A program made the position numbers and the translations under genes. Of a DNA stretch of 64,000 nt, positions 1 through 11,420 are shown piece after piece. Source of the stretch: Xenoacremonium recifei (taxonomy: Eukaryota > Ascomycota > Sordariomycetes > Hypocreales > Nectriaceae); contig WOFQ01000076.1 in NCBI GenBank assembly GCA_012184525.1, positions 1 through 64,000 on the forward strand, given 5' to 3'. How positions within the stretch are numbered: position 1 is the first letter of the stretch; every line of letters begins with the position of its first letter. Below the pieces are notes generated by a model, which did not search any database, was not told the DNA's origin, and worked only from the letters and a program-made list of their open reading frames with translations.

Positions 1-72
1 GTTTTTTCCCCAACTAAGGGACGGAGCCCTTAGTTGGGCTGTGTGGTTGACCCACCCGAGACCAACGGGTAA
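1..72. mobile_element. Terminal part of an inverted-repeat transposon (MITE-like), cut by the window edge
   Basis: Seen: a perfect 12-bp hairpin (CCCAACTAAGGG at 9-20 and its complement at 27-38, 6-nt loop) followed by a terminus whose last 20 bases (about 55-74, ending GGGTAATA) match, on the opposite strand, the left end of the small element at 3311 with one mismatch. The SDR reading frame at 73-439 stops resembling its family exactly here, and TA at 73-74 is a plausible target duplication. The other end lies outside the window, so element size and type are unknown. Inference: insertion of a TA-targeting element into the SDR gene. Confidence 0.55.
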
Positions 73-439
73 TAAAGTGGTAGCGGCAGCCCGTACAGAA
101 CTCAGTGAGGAAAGATCCATCTGTAAAATCTGGATTGACGGGGCCTCAGAGAAGGATTCACCAATGCGGGTTGCAACTTCGGCCGCTTTGGCAGTTGTGC
201 GTGCGGTGAAGATGAGTTTGGCGGGGTGTTTACTGGCAAGTGCCACTGCCAGGGCCTCACCCAAACCACTTGGTGAGACTCCAGTGATCAGAACTGGGAT
301 CTTCATTTTAGCTACATAGTAGATATACACAAATATAAAAAAAGAGAACTATACTTGTCTTGCCAGCAATGTAATTGGTGAAAGCATCTACGACCTGCTC
401 ACAGGTGCTTTCGCTGTTGAAATGAGGAAACGAAGTCAT
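73..439 (-). pseudogene. Short-chain dehydrogenase/reductase, 5' part, interrupted by a transposon end
   Basis: Two exons read on the minus strand: 439-355 and 311 to about 73, with a 43-nt intron (354-312, GTATAG...GTAG). The first exon gives an N-terminal helix starting MTSFPHFNSEST; the second enters a Rossmann fold with the cofactor-binding motif TGVSPSGLGEA, a beta strand ending in FTAR (dinucleotide specificity region) and the MDLSSLSSVR motif that binds the adenine. This is the pattern of fungal retinol-dehydrogenase-like (WWOX-type) SDRs, which use NAD(P)H on ketones, aldehydes or alcohols. The protein loses family similarity at the transposon terminus after about 105 residues, so the NAG and YxxxK catalytic parts are absent here. 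Whether the rest survives beyond the window edge cannot be seen. Substrate unknown. Confidence 0.7.
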
Positions 440-1486
440 TTTTGGACGATGTTAGTGATGAAAGAAAGGGTCGATGTCATAGAAGAATTCAAAAAGAGAA
501 AAAGGAGAAAGAAGGTGCTGCTTCATATATAGTGCTTCATCTAGCCACTGAAACTGAAAATGCACACGGCTTTCCAAGCTTGTGCGAACCCATCCGTTGC
601 AAGCTGAAGATCGTGGGTTTATCGGAAATAGAGCCACACATTAAGGCAATGGGAGTCTTGCGGATGCAAAGAGGTGGGCCGTGCATTAATGCCGGGCATG
701 CAGAGTTCCGGACATAGCATATTTTTAGGACCGTCTCCGCTTCATCTCAGACGGCTGTCGCGCTAGGCTTGAAACAGTCTCAACCCGATTTGTGCTTCAA
801 TGGCGCCTGCTTCAATAGCAGGCTCATGCAAGGTATTTTCGACTTGAGATGCCGATTTACAAATCTCCCCTATCGCAATCAGGGCTTGCAAAGTCGGCAG
901 ATTGTCACCCAAGTCATTTAACTTACAAGCTCTGATGCAATCGTTCGAGACACAATATCTCATAAGTCTGGTTTTGTATGTTAAAAAAAAAGGCGTAATA
1001 CTTCTGCTCTGCGTCTGTTGAGATCCGTTCGGGGATCTATTTCCTACAGTTATTCGTCTTGGAAAAAAGAAAAACCCAAAAGAACCCGAGTCCTCGAGAC
1101 AAAAAGATGCAGGGCTTATCTGAATTGGGTTAAACACCTTGTATGCCTGAATGTTGTAGGAAGAAGCGAGGCGCACTCGGATGGGACTCATGATGGAATG
1201 CTATGGCCACACCGTCAAAGTCTAATAATTAACGGAGCGTGAGATCGGCTCGAGTATGTCATGTTTCTCGTCATGCATAATCTAGTCTGTTGCCACCTCA
1301 GTTTGAAGTTGGTCGTTTCTCTCATTGCCCAGTACGGTTGATATAACATGAGACCCGGCGGCCTGAAGCAAAGACAATAAGTGAACGATTGTAGTAAATA
1401 TTTCTGGGCTATAACAGGAAGAATATATGACGTAGTCTAATCCAGAGGCATTTAAGAGAAGTGGAGATGCGAGTCCTTACGAGACT
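440..1486. other. Gap: SDR promoter side and intergenic DNA, no supported gene
   Basis: Open frames here are short and lack family motifs. A minus-strand frame around 763-960 has a somewhat protein-like composition (helical, ending LRLFQA) and could be the tail of a lost gene, but I cannot place it in a family. Confidence 0.5.
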
Positions 1487-2938
1487 CTACCGGCTCAACT
1501 TAGAATTCGGCCCTTGGCCAATGTTCGTAGCTTCCTCGACATTAGCCTGAGATGTCAAGCCGCTGCAGACTTCATCTTGCACAATATTCTGGACCTTCAC
1601 GCCTTCTATAATACCCACTCGTAAGACAACAAATGCAGAAGGAATAATGCAAATCGCAAAGAAAGATAAGTTGACGGCAACCGCCCCAGAAAGCGCAAAC
1701 CTGGTTTGGTTTATAGAGTTGATCCCATAGGAAATGGCTTGGCCAGCACTCTCGACGCCCCGTATTACCGCACTCAAACGGATAATATCGGCTCCATCCC
1801 GGTTCACACACCCTATAAGCCAGTAGAGATAGTCGTACATCAGATTGAATCCCACTAGCATGAGAATGTAGACGCAGACGCCTCTGCCAAAACCATCGTC
1901 AGTCCAATCCATTACGGGCTTCACTTTTTCGCCCTCATAACCCCGTGTCACAATTATCGCATACACATAGAGTGACAATTCGAATGCGTAAATCACAATA
2001 AAGGCGCCGACAGCTCGCGTGTTCAATGTTGGCCAGCGCCAGTCCAAAAAGAAGCCCAATCCAAAGTTGGAAAAGACAACACAAGAGCTGGCAATTAGAG
2101 ATGCTAATGCACGGGCTCGAACTGTAAAGTATGTTGCGTTGTACGTTGAGAAAAAGGCTTCAGAGAACACACTCTGGAAGATCATAGGCAACAGAAGAAG
2201 GATCTCCCTGCGATGTAGTAGCTGCCACATAATGCGCAGTTCGGTACCTATGTCTTTGGGTAGATTGATTATCACAGGGGAGAAGTCAGACCGTTGGATC
2301 TTTTCCGGTGGAGATAGAAGAGCCGCAATGAAAGGACCTAGGGCCTGGATCGAGATGAAGACGAGATATGTCTGGTCGCTGATATGGCCCTGATTTCTGT
2401 TTCCTCCATTGACCCCGAGTGTGACTGCGCCCCCCACCATTTGTCCCACGATACGACTAGCAAGCCAATACGCGAGATACTTTCCTCGACGGTGCTTCTC
2501 TGGGTATGCGAGTACGATGGCGCCCTCGGTGAGCCAAAAGATTCCGGATGAGATGCCATCGAAAACACACGCAACCATCAGGAACCAGGAATTATTGTAC
2601 TTGATATTGCAGTAGACACTGGAAGCGTAGATGGGAAAGCCGGTCATCCCAAAAGCAAATGCCCACTTCAGTCCAATTTTCGAGATGATAGCGCTGCCGA
2701 AGATGCATACAGCAAATTGGAGGCAGAAGATAACGGAATTGGCCGCATTCACGTAATAAGGATTTGCAGTACCCGCTCCACCAAGGCCATTCATCGCAGC
2801 CCATAGCCCTGGGGCAATGAAGGCGCAACAGGCCACGATTGAGACGTTGAAAATCGTGGTTCGGTACCATATGTATTCGCCTCGACCTGAGGCTTGGGTT
2901 GTGGCGTAGTTGAAGTGGTTGGCTAGACTTGAGCACAT
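1487..2938 (-). CDS. UNC93-like (DUF895) major facilitator superfamily membrane protein
   Basis: Single uninterrupted frame of 483 residues. The start MCSSLANHFNYA is the first Met and precedes the family-typical RTTIFNVSIVACCAFIAPGL segment. About 11-12 hydrophobic helices are visible, including a pair around residues 95-140 with the FDGISSGIFWLTEGAIVLAYPE stretch typical of fungal UNC93-like/DUF895 proteins, and a second half beginning near residue 260 (LLLPMIFQSVFSEAFFSTYNATYF). The cytosolic C-terminal tail is about 45 residues. Known of the family: multispanning proteins related to UNC93/ion-channel regulators; in fungi the substrate is generally unknown. No intron is needed and no lesion is seen. 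The neighbouring SDR fragment lies on the same strand, 1 kb away, without evidence of a shared role. Family assignment is fairly sure; function is not. Confidence 0.85.
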   Translation of the reverse strand: MCSSLANHFNYATTQASGRGEYIWYRTTIFNVSIVACCAFIAPGLWAAMNGLGGAGTANPYYVNAANSVIFCLQFAVCIFGSAIISKIGLKWAFAFGMTGFPIYASSVYCNIKYNNSWFLMVACVFDGISSGIFWLTEGAIVLAYPEKHRRGKYLAYWLASRIVGQMVGGAVTLGVNGGNRNQGHISDQTYLVFISIQALGPFIAALLSPPEKIQRSDFSPVIINLPKDIGTELRIMWQLLHRREILLLLPMIFQSVFSEAFFSTYNATYFTVRARALASLIASSCVVFSNFGLGFFLDWRWPTLNTRAVGAFIVIYAFELSLYVYAIIVTRGYEGEKVKPVMDWTDDGFGRGVCVYILMLVGFNLMYDYLYWLIGCVNRDGADIIRLSAVIRGVESAGQAISYGINSINQTRFALSGAVAVNLSFFAICIIPSAFVVLRVGIIEGVKVQNIVQDEVCSGLTSQANVEEATNIGQGPNSKLSR

Positions 2939-3310
2939 TGTTTTTATCTTTGGGGGGCGCAGGGCGGCTTTAGACGAGTCGGAGTTTTCGAGGCAGAGGA
3001 AGTTCAGATATGGTAGTTGAAATGACTTTTATGGAAGAAGTTTACCGGAAATAGGGTCATCCCGACTTCCATTTGTGTTATATAGCGACAAGGTATTGCC
3101 GGTCTTCCCCGTGGGATAGTCTCGGCGGGGCTTCCATCGGGGGGAATAAGGGCCCTTCGACTCGCCATGTCGTCGATCTTGTTCAAATATCGTGCGTAGG
3201 ATCTGAATGGCGTATTCATCTTCCCAGTTCGGCGCGATCAACATGTTCAGGAAGCATGAATGCGTTAGTCGGCATCCATCGCGCCTTCTGGATTTTGTTT
3301 GGGTGGTGGA
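2939..3310. other. Gap: upstream of the UNC93-like gene, no gene seen
   Basis: Promoter side of the minus-strand gene ending at 2938. GC-rich, with only short frames overlapping on both strands. No motif recognised. Confidence 0.5.
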
Positions 3311-3436
3311 TTTTACCCGTTGGTCTCGGGCGGGAATTCCGTGCAGCCCAATTAAGAAGGGAAGAACAGACAACCCCCCCTCTCCCCCTTGTCTGACAAT
3401 TCTTTCTTCAAGTAAACCCAAGACCAACTAGTAATA
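3311..3436. repeat. About 125-bp MITE-like element with ~20-bp terminal inverted repeats
   Basis: Left end TTTTACCCGTTGGTCTCGGG (3311-3330); the right end (3417-3436), read on the other strand, gives TATTACTAGTTGGTCTTGGG, so the arms match at about 16 of 20 positions. The same terminus occurs, almost identical, at the window's left edge (complement of 55-74). Interior has C-rich and T-rich tracts but no open frame. Too short to encode a transposase, so a non-autonomous element is likely. TA-like flanks are not perfectly duplicated. Confidence 0.55.
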
Positions 3437-4192
3437 CGACTGGCAGGTTGCAGTACCTCGGTCTTTTGGCGCGTTCCCCTGTGTCGTGTACTCGACAATG
3501 AATAAAAGCCACGGCCAAGATTCATGTATCCCATAATCCGAGTATAGGGATCTTCTGTTTCCAGCCTGGCGTACGGCGTCGTCTTGTTTATCTGTTACTT
3601 ATTCACGAAAAAGAAGATCACGCGATTCACACGATCATCTACATCCTCGCCACTAGTGAACGTGTGGGAACCTGTTTAGGCGGTATAGCAGGCAAGAACT
3701 GTACAGCAATTAGCAAGTAAAACGTGCGCATTTGCGCGATATAGCGGATAATTATGATTAGTGAAATATGTCAATATGGTTCCAAGAAATGGTGGTAGTA
3801 AGCGGTGCATCGCGCCAGAAGGTTCCCGAATCTCTGTTTCTTCTTCGTAACGTGGATAGCAACATATTAATAATATGTGGAGGAAGGTCAGCTGGCCTGT
3901 GGCAGTGTGACATTACCTACATAATAAAAATATCAAACTTGACTTTTGTTCAGAATTGAGACATTATATACTGGCTGTAAAGCATTCACGTGTTCTCACA
4001 ATTAGAAGTGCCGTGCTCGATAGCAAGGTCCGTGACTCCCCGCTCCACCTATGGTGCCTTCCTAGTCTGAACCCCGAGACCCTGCAATCGCGGTAATTTC
4101 TTCATTACCTCACAAGATCTGTCCCGAGTCTCCGCGCACAAGCAAATTAACCCCAGCGCGGTCAAATTATGTCACATTACTACTCCGGTTCC
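3437..4192. other. Gap: AT-leaning intergenic DNA, no gene seen
   Basis: Only short frames; none shows a domain, signal peptide or splice pattern that I can support. Confidence 0.5.
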
Positions 4193-4575
4193 GGGGCAAC
4201 GATATTCGTCCTGTGCATGCCACGCTATCCTATCCTCCCTGTGTACCCAGCAGCCTCACTATAACACTCCAGTTTTTAAAGTCACTTATTTTTCATCAGC
4301 ATCCCTACCACACAGCTCAGTAAACACCAGCTAAGTCAACACTACACAGCTAAATCTACAGCCCAGTACTCCAGCATTCTAAGATTCTTAGCACAGCAGT
4401 AGTAGAAGAGTCTACTGGGCTTCAGGGCACAGGCTGCTGAGCTTTATTGCATACACTTCTGAGCTTCATAAGCCGCTGAGCTTCAGTGCCTATTTTTGAG
4501 TGGCTGGTGTTAGTCTCAAATAGGTATAAATACAGGGAGGATAGGGATAAGGCGCAGTCAGAATATCGTTGCCCC
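4193..4575. repeat. 383-bp inverted-repeat element A (MITE-like)
   Basis: The left arm at 4193-4241 begins GGGGCAACGATATTC and ends TATCCTCCCTG; the right arm at 4533-4575 is its imperfect reverse complement (CAGGGAGGATAGGGATAAGG ... GAATATCGTTGCCCC). Inside there is a further inverted pair (AGCCCAGTA near 4360 and TACTGGGCT near 4413) and many CAGC/GCTGAGCTTCA motifs, so the whole unit can fold back. No open frame. It abuts element B, whose left arm starts at about 4577. Confidence 0.6.
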
Positions 4576-4576
4576 T

Positions 4577-5018
4577 CAGGTTGAAGGGGAAAAGTATTTT
4601 AGTTCAATCTACATCGCAACAGGGGTCTGAGAGGTCATTTTCTCGGCTACAGAAATACCCTTTAGTTAATTTTATGCTGTCTTCAAACCGGAAAGGAGTG
4701 TATATTCTATCTGTATTAATAACGGCTTGGTGACACTTCCTTATAAGGTGAAAACTAATACACGTGTATTGCGGCTTGTATTATGTAGTTAATTGGGGGA
4801 AGTGGCGAGGGGATTAATTTTGTGTTATGTTTGATGCATTAGATAGGCTCCTGGAGCTGTAGTATCTGCAGCTTGAAGCTCTCATTACATAGTCGTCAGC
4901 ATAACCTGATCTGGGTAGCATTGGTGTTATGTTATTGATACATCTGTAGCCGAGGAAATGACCTCTCAGACCCCTGTTGCGATGTGGGTTGAACTAACAC
5001 ATTTTCCCCCTCAACCGA
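4577..5018. repeat. 442-bp inverted-repeat element B (MITE-like) with ~78-bp arms
   Basis: The left arm 4577-4655 and right arm 4943-5018 are reverse complements with few mismatches; the shared core includes CATCGCAACAGGGGTCTGAG and GAGGTCATTT, ending in CTCGGCTACAGA. The interior (4656-4942) is AT-rich and non-coding. Terminal bases read GGTTGA/TCAACC. Long arms and no coding capacity fit a non-autonomous DNA element. It lies directly against element A. Confidence 0.65.
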
Positions 5019-7029
5019 AGTATGGATCTACAAATGTTTCTACTGAGTTTCTGTGGAAAATCCCTCCATTTACGTCGCTGAAACTGGGTTGGCCACGGCC
5101 CGATGTACTTTAGCGTGGCGGATCTACCTCGAACTATTTTCAGATCTGGAAGCCTACCTGAACAAGTTGTACGCAATGCTGTAGATTCTCTGATCTATGA
5201 ATCAAGGATCGCAAAATTGCGCGGAAGACCCACGCGTGGACATTTGAGAGTCGAGACAACTTTCCCAAGAAGACGCGCCAGCACGGCTCGTCAATGAAGC
5301 AGCTCACAAAAGTTAAAAGGCTATAAAACCCGTTCTTGTGACAATTACGTGGTCCTAAGGGTGTGATTGTCTTTACAATAATCTATAAAACAACTCCACG
5401 CATGTCTTCTTGCGACCTACACAGCCTCTCGAAGCTCTGATATTTGTTTCCAATCCTAGGTTCACCCCGGCTAGTCTCCTAATATCGCATTAATTCAGTC
5501 AAGTGCCATCACGCCTGAACCGGAACCAGGCTTCTCATAACGAGGGCGTTACGATTGCCGCATCATCAGTCCACAGCCAGTGAACCCAAAACTATGTCCT
5601 CTTTATCAGTCCTCGCTGACAGGTCAAGAGCTTTCGGGAAAAGGGCAAGTGCATGAAGGTAAATCGAATCATTTACACATCCCTTCCTCAAAGATAAGAG
5701 GAGATGTTGTACTTCAGTGGCAAAAATTGCTAACCGGTTCCTAGTCGATGCCCCTCCCTGTACGAGCATGTCGCGGATTTGGCAGCTCCTAATGTCACAA
5801 TGGTCTAATATTGTCCCGAAAATAATTCACGACAGGACATCGGCCGATCGGGATTGATTAAAACGAAATCGTTATCCGTGTTGAGCAATTTCTCGAACTT
5901 GTGCAGATTTATAAACCTTCTGGATGTTGATCATATGGGCTCGTATACACCAACCATTGTTAAGGATGGCCTGCAGTGGGATTTTGAGTCTTGGCTTGTA
6001 GTGAGCGTCTATCTTCCTTGGAATTGTCGCCGGAAGAGAGATCTTCTCTAACTAGATGATGCCTGCAGCTTCTGACTTGTGCTCTTAGCTGTGTAGCCAT
6101 GTTGTTTCCGCCAAATATGGACACGACTTTACGGGATCATCCATGGTGTCTCAGAAACAAGACTCCCAAGACGGTGACGAATACTACAATTTGGCTCGGC
6201 GCTGGTTCGGTCTCCCCGACATCGGAATTCTTCTTGTAGCGCCGACCTTGGCCGGGTCGTACAGCACAGTGAAGCCTTCACTTGCCTGGTCGCACTTCCG
6301 GTCAGCGCCTAAAGCATTCTACCTCTACTTGGAATGTCAAATTAAAATCTTCGCAAGCGAGAATGAAATGGCCGAGCCTAGGCAACACCCACAGAAAAGC
6401 GGTTATAATAGAACTGTTATAAATCCGAATTTTATTTCCCGTTCAAACGCCATTTCGATGATATCAATATTCTCAAATTCCAGATATAATCGCTTCTCGC
6501 TTCTATAATGGAGTGATCATCTTGATCAGCCTCTAGGTGGTTCGCGAAGCCCGCTACGGACCTGATAAGGCACGGGCACCATTCAGCACATACCAATGCA
6601 AATAGAGTTATGATTTCCCACATAATCTGACAGATCCCTTTGACCAGAAGAAGCATAATATGTATCAGCTGCTCCGGATGACGCGTCATAAAGACGCCGG
6701 TGTGCTCTGGGCATCGCAAAAATTCAGAAATTGATCTTCATTCCCGTCTTAAATGATCTACCAATGTAGTCGAGTCGATCCCTGTGAGATTTCGCCAAGG
6801 TATGTACTCTACCAGAGCCATGATAACTATCAGAGGACATGTTATATCGCACAAAGTCCATGCCAATGAAGGCTGTGACATTCCAAACTAGGGAGAGTTG
6901 TTCATAAAATCCTACTTCTGCACACCTAATACCCTTGAAATCTCTTTCTGCTTTGCCGTTACAACTTTGCCGTCGTTTCATCCTAGTATTCTGCTACTGA
7001 AATTATCTTCTAGCCCTACCTTGACCACT
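5019..7029. other. Gap: 2 kb upstream of the terpene cyclase, no supported gene
   Basis: Frames such as 6143-6508 (+) and 6432-6719 (-) have no recognisable domain and an unlikely composition. The last few hundred bases are presumably the promoter of the cyclase starting at 7030. Confidence 0.45.
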
Positions 7030-8170
7030 ATGTCAGAATCAAGAGCCATGTGCGATGACCGGCTTGAGTCTTCGTACAATCAAGAACTCACTGTTCAAAT
7101 TGGCCCTCGTTTGCGCACTCTCATTTTGCCATTTCTTGACAAGATGGGGTACAAAACACCGGAAAGTAGAACCAACGCTCCACTGTGGCATGCCATGATA
7201 CAGAGGGCATCACAGATAGGCATCTCACTGGACGATCGCCAATCTCAAAGATGTTTCGAGTGTGGCTTTACGTACGCTGCAGTAAGCTTGACCTAATTGG
7301 AGTAGGACAATATGAAGAACCATCTCGTTAATTGCCATAATAGATCTGTTTTCCCGGCCATCCTCTCAATGCGCAGGTGTATACAGGCATTCACACGTGG
7401 CTTGGGACATTAATTGACGACAGCAACGAGCTGAGGGATGATATAGTCGGCTTCGGGCGACGATTCCACTCTGGAGAAGCTCAGCCCAATAAGTTACTCC
7501 AAGGTTACGCAAACATTTTGCGGTCAACCTACCTAAATTGGGATCCTATTACTGCCGAGTTCATCGTTTTGTCCTCACTTGCTTTCATTAATTGCAATAT
7601 ACTTGAGGAGCGGCCCGAGTTCCAGAAAATGGCACCGACACAAGAGTGCATTCAGTGGACGGAGTACTTTCGCGAGAGAGAGGGTGTACCGGAAGCCTAT
7701 TCGTACTTCACATTTCCAGAAGCTACGTGTCCAGATTTCTCACAATTCTTACAAGCAATACCCGATATGTGTAAAGTACTGAACCTTGCAAATGATGTTC
7801 TGTCGTAAGCTTCTCTAAACTTGGGAAAGTCCGTATATTAGTTGATTACTGACATAAAACACCTAGATTCTATAAAGAAGAGATAGCAGGCGAGCGCAAG
7901 AACTATATTCATCACCGCGCTAGGTATGAAGGAAAAGATGTTTTTTCGGTTCTTAAAGATGCTGCCGATGAGTGTGTTAGGGCAGCAAAACGAGTAGAGA
8001 CAGTACTCGAGGGAAAGATACCCTGTCAACAAGCCTGGATGTGTCACCTCAATGGATATCTGCATATGCATATGTCTATCGCAAGGTATAGACTTACGGA
8101 AATCCGGCTATCAGAAGAGCCTAGATGCACGATACCATTGTGTTCTCAAGAAAAAGGCAACAACGAATAG
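7030..8170 (+). CDS. TRI5-family sesquiterpene cyclase (trichodiene/longiborneol-synthase type)
   Basis: Three exons: 7030-7281, 7377-7804, 7867-8170, giving 327 residues. Introns are GTAAGC...CGCAG and GTAAGC...CCTAG. Class I terpene cyclases of this family ionise farnesyl diphosphate with Mg2+ and cyclise it. Visible motifs: the acidic motif DDSNE at residues 98-102 (end of the helix HTWLGTLIDD), the second metal motif NDxxSxxxE, here N223, S227, E231 within NDVLSFYKEE (split by intron 2), and a late ARYR (the RY pair contacts diphosphate). Length is a little under the usual 370-390; the N-terminus is short, and an upstream in-frame extension without a clear start is possible. Start chosen at the ATG of MSESRAMCDDRLE. 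The product cannot be predicted. Neighbours within 7 kb are a D-amino-acid-oxidase-like flavoenzyme and a Zn2Cys6 regulator. No lesion seen; the gene looks intact. Confidence 0.85.
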
Positions 8171-10283
8171 ATAGTTCGCCTAACAGTGGCAAGGAGAACA
8201 TACCCCAGCAATACTGATGACTACATTAAAGATAAAGCTAGAGTTGAATTCCGGACTGTTCAACCCTAACTCTTGACTCTCCCATGTTCAGAATTCATAT
8301 TTGAGAAATATTAGAAGCTTATTTTATGCAATGAAGCTCACTAAAAGTAACTTTTCAGAGAGACCTCGATACGGCGCCTAAAACACTAAAGTTTCTAAGC
8401 TGTAGAAGGTTGAGATCACCAATACCCTATGTTGTGTCCTCCTTGAGTTAATATCTTATAACCCCTATGCTATCGACAAGTCCCTGAGTATTGTCGTTAA
8501 AGATGCCGAGTCTGGCGAAACAATCAGATAGTCACTATTTGCAAAAGGAAACCAGTGACAAATCCCGTGGTTGCCACTAAACTCTCTGACCTGAAGGCGT
8601 CGCCAATCTCTTCAACAGTATTTGCGCGATCATATAATGAATGGCCCATGTCTCCTCGGCATCTTGGAAGCTCACTAAGTGACATCACACAATACGGGGA
8701 TACCTTTCTTTACACTGCCCGAAGCAAAGACGATAGCCGGATGGGGACAATCAAAGGGCTGCAAAGAAAAGGTAACTTAAAGGGGCTGTAGTTAAAATCA
8801 ATACCTAGCCCTATATTTTGGGAGGTATATGAGAACAGTGGTTTGACCCCCTGTTGGTCAAACTCTCCGCTTATATTAAAGAGGGGCTGAGAATAAGTGA
8901 TAAATTAACATAAGTAAGTCTGTACGCCAGTTGACTGCCAGGGAGCTGTATTAGTGCGATAGAAAACTTCTTCCTAGTTCGGGTACGAAAGACTCATATA
9001 GGTTCTTAAGCCCTCAGCTGTTGGCTTTTGAGCATCGTGATGCAATCTTCATCATGCTCAGTTGCAGTGACCTGTCTCTCACTGGGTGAAGGCCCAGGTG
9101 CCCTGCAAGTGGCTTTCTTCAAACTTCAGGTTCTCCCGACACAATTGAGCCATAATTTAAGAAAATACGGTAAACAGCTCGTGACAGTTCTTGCAGGTCG
9201 TTTACTATGTTCTTCTATGTTACGTCCATCGCGGTCCACACCGATCACAAACTTCACGAAGCGGGCTGTTTTGCTATATACTGAATGATATAACAAGCAA
9301 ACCCTTAGGAACTGAGGCATCTATGAGTCAGAATTACCTCAATGACCTTCTCGAACCGAGTTAAAAAGGAGGCGGGGTAGAGTATGTTGTGTAGAGAATG
9401 AGAGTTTCTTAACTACATTTGACTATAGGCTAGGGCTTTGATTCTGGCTCATTGATTATTGGTGGTGCCTGTAATGCTAGAAAGTCCTCTGCGTCTTGGT
9501 CCACTAAGAAAGCAGCAAATGCAATAACGTACCTACTCTAAATATAAAGCATTTCTAGAGGACTGGCCGACATTAAGGTCCGCTGGCCAAGCAAATTTAG
9601 TATTCTCCGCGGTTCGCAACAACAGCAAGCTAAAGTAATTTGCACAACTTGACAGTATATGAGACTAGCAAAAGTTTCTGATGTTCTGCTTCTATGAAAT
9701 GCGAAAGAATTGCCCACTTCCAACCCTCTCTTGATATCATAACTTCTGGGACATAAAGAAGTGTTTCCCATACCAAATTGTATACTATGGACAAGTTACC
9801 AATTCCAGGAGCCGTTAATTACCTCGTGGCCTGAGAGTTCAACAGACTAAGCGTCAGAATCTTACTGCTGGTCCTAGATAGTCCATAATATGGGGAGTGA
9901 GGATTTCTCCCTCCTTATCTTACTATACGAAGCCCTCTTATATGCACAAGGGTTGTTACTATCAATATCTGAGATGTGTGGGAGTGTGGGAACACCATGG
10001 CGATCAATAATCGCCCAGTCACGCAAACCCGGAAACCCAGGAATTTGAAGAGTTTTTCAAATTCTCGAATAACCAGACTCGAAGATTATATGGACGGTAG
10101 GTTGAATGGTCTAAGACTAGCATGCAAACCGTCTTCCTTAATATATTCATCATGGGGCCAGCATGCGATACGAGACAATACAATCTCCATTGGAATGGAA
10201 AGAGATGCAACCCTTAAGAGATTATCCCTAAGACATATGAAAATCAAGGCAACTCGTATTGCAAGCTTGTTCCTGGTCGTTTA
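8171..10283. other. Gap: intergenic, no supported gene
   Basis: AT-leaning. Frames at 8555-8791, 9028-9288 and 9976-10293 (+) lack recognisable domains and intron context. No tailoring enzyme for the cyclase was found in this stretch. Confidence 0.45.
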
Positions 10284-11420
10284 TCACAAATAACTTGTCA
10301 ATGGAAGTTCATAGACAAACTTAGTAATAAGCTCAGCCACCGCACGTGCCATACCAAAGCTGTACGTATAGCCTCCCGCCTCCTGACCATAGGCGTGAAC
10401 AATTTTTTGTCCATTATAAATCTCGCTTTCCACCCTTGCTCCTCCGTTTTGCTGCGGCCTAAATGAATATGAAGTGGCAATATCATAAAGGATATGGTAG
10501 TCATCCAGATTATCAGAGGGCAGAACATCTGGCAAGACCTCGTGGCCGCGTGTGAGAATCTACTCCAAAGGTCAGTAAAGATTTGTGATGCTGATATCAA
10601 CGAAGGCACCCGAACCGTTTGTCTCTGTGAATCGTAAACTTTTCGATCGTCAAAGCCGTAATCCTTGAAACCACCGACATAACAAGTCCCGTCGGAGCGG
10701 GCGAATATGTTGAAATAGTAGCCATTAAGGCCACGGTAAATGAATCCTTTGTCCCACTTCTTATCAATGACCACAGATTGCAATCGGCACGGTACGAGGC
10801 TCGAGTCCGATACACCCATCAAATGCTTTGAACTCGCTCCCGAGGCGTTGATAAGAATGTCATGTCCCATATCTTTAAGCTCATCAAGGCTCTGAATGGT
10901 TTTCTGTTGGAAATCCACGCCCCGAGCCTCAAGGCGAGCTCGCATCCACTTCAGAAAAACAGGAGGGCTTATGATAATGGACTTGTAAGACATGCCCCAG
11001 GTCGCTCTAGGGGGTAATTCATCCGGTCGCAGGAACCGGAAATCGTGCACTTTGTGCTGGAACCAGATTGCTTCTGGATCTCCAAACTCCATAATTTCTG
11101 TCACCTCCGAAATACGAAGCCCTGACTCGGGATGGTCTGACGCCATTCTCCAAAGCCCTGCATAAGAGTCGAGCTGTAGCTTTTGATCTCGCAGACTTGA
11201 TTGCGGAACTCCAACCCAACAAGCACCAGCCCACTGACTAGCAAAATCAAAATCCCCTGCATCCCCGGGAAGATGTTTTCCAAGAATTTTAATTTTATAG
11301 TCTCGCGGTAACTGGCTGGCAACTACCATACCCGTTACTCTACGTCTAGTTAGAAAAGCAATTCGCAGAGATGATCCGTTGAATGACTGACCCTGCACCT
11401 AAAATTGTAATTTTGACCAT
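10284..11420 (-). CDS. D-amino acid oxidase family FAD enzyme
   Basis: Three exons on the minus strand: 11420-11392 (29 nt), 11339-10610, 10559-10284, giving 344 residues, the usual DAAO size. The tiny first exon supplies MVKITILGAG and the join to exon 2 creates the FAD-binding GAGVTG motif (residues 8-13); without it the frame starts with a broken motif. Further signatures: KHLPGD then FASQWAGACWVGV (residues 42-54), a central GASSKHLMGV stretch, and in exon 3 RPQQNGGARVESE and HAYGQEAGGYTYSFGMA, the substrate-arginine and isoalloxazine-contact regions. The second intron (10609-10560, CTGAC branch) lets the frame continue into the true C-terminus. The family oxidises D-amino acids (or D-aspartate) to imino acids with H2O2. 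The C-terminus SYL is not a canonical peroxisomal signal. Substrate not predictable. Confidence 0.85.

Noticed and set aside
763..1191. 142-codon minus-strand frame, the last ~65 residues of which look protein-like
   Set aside because: No recognisable domain, a low-complexity Phe run in the first half and no convincing splice link to an upstream exon.
10298..11398. Apparent 366-residue oxidase with a broken FAD motif and wrong C-terminus, suggesting a pseudogene
   Set aside because: Two introns (11391-11340 and 10609-10560) restore both the GAGVTG motif and the family C-terminus, so the gene is intact.
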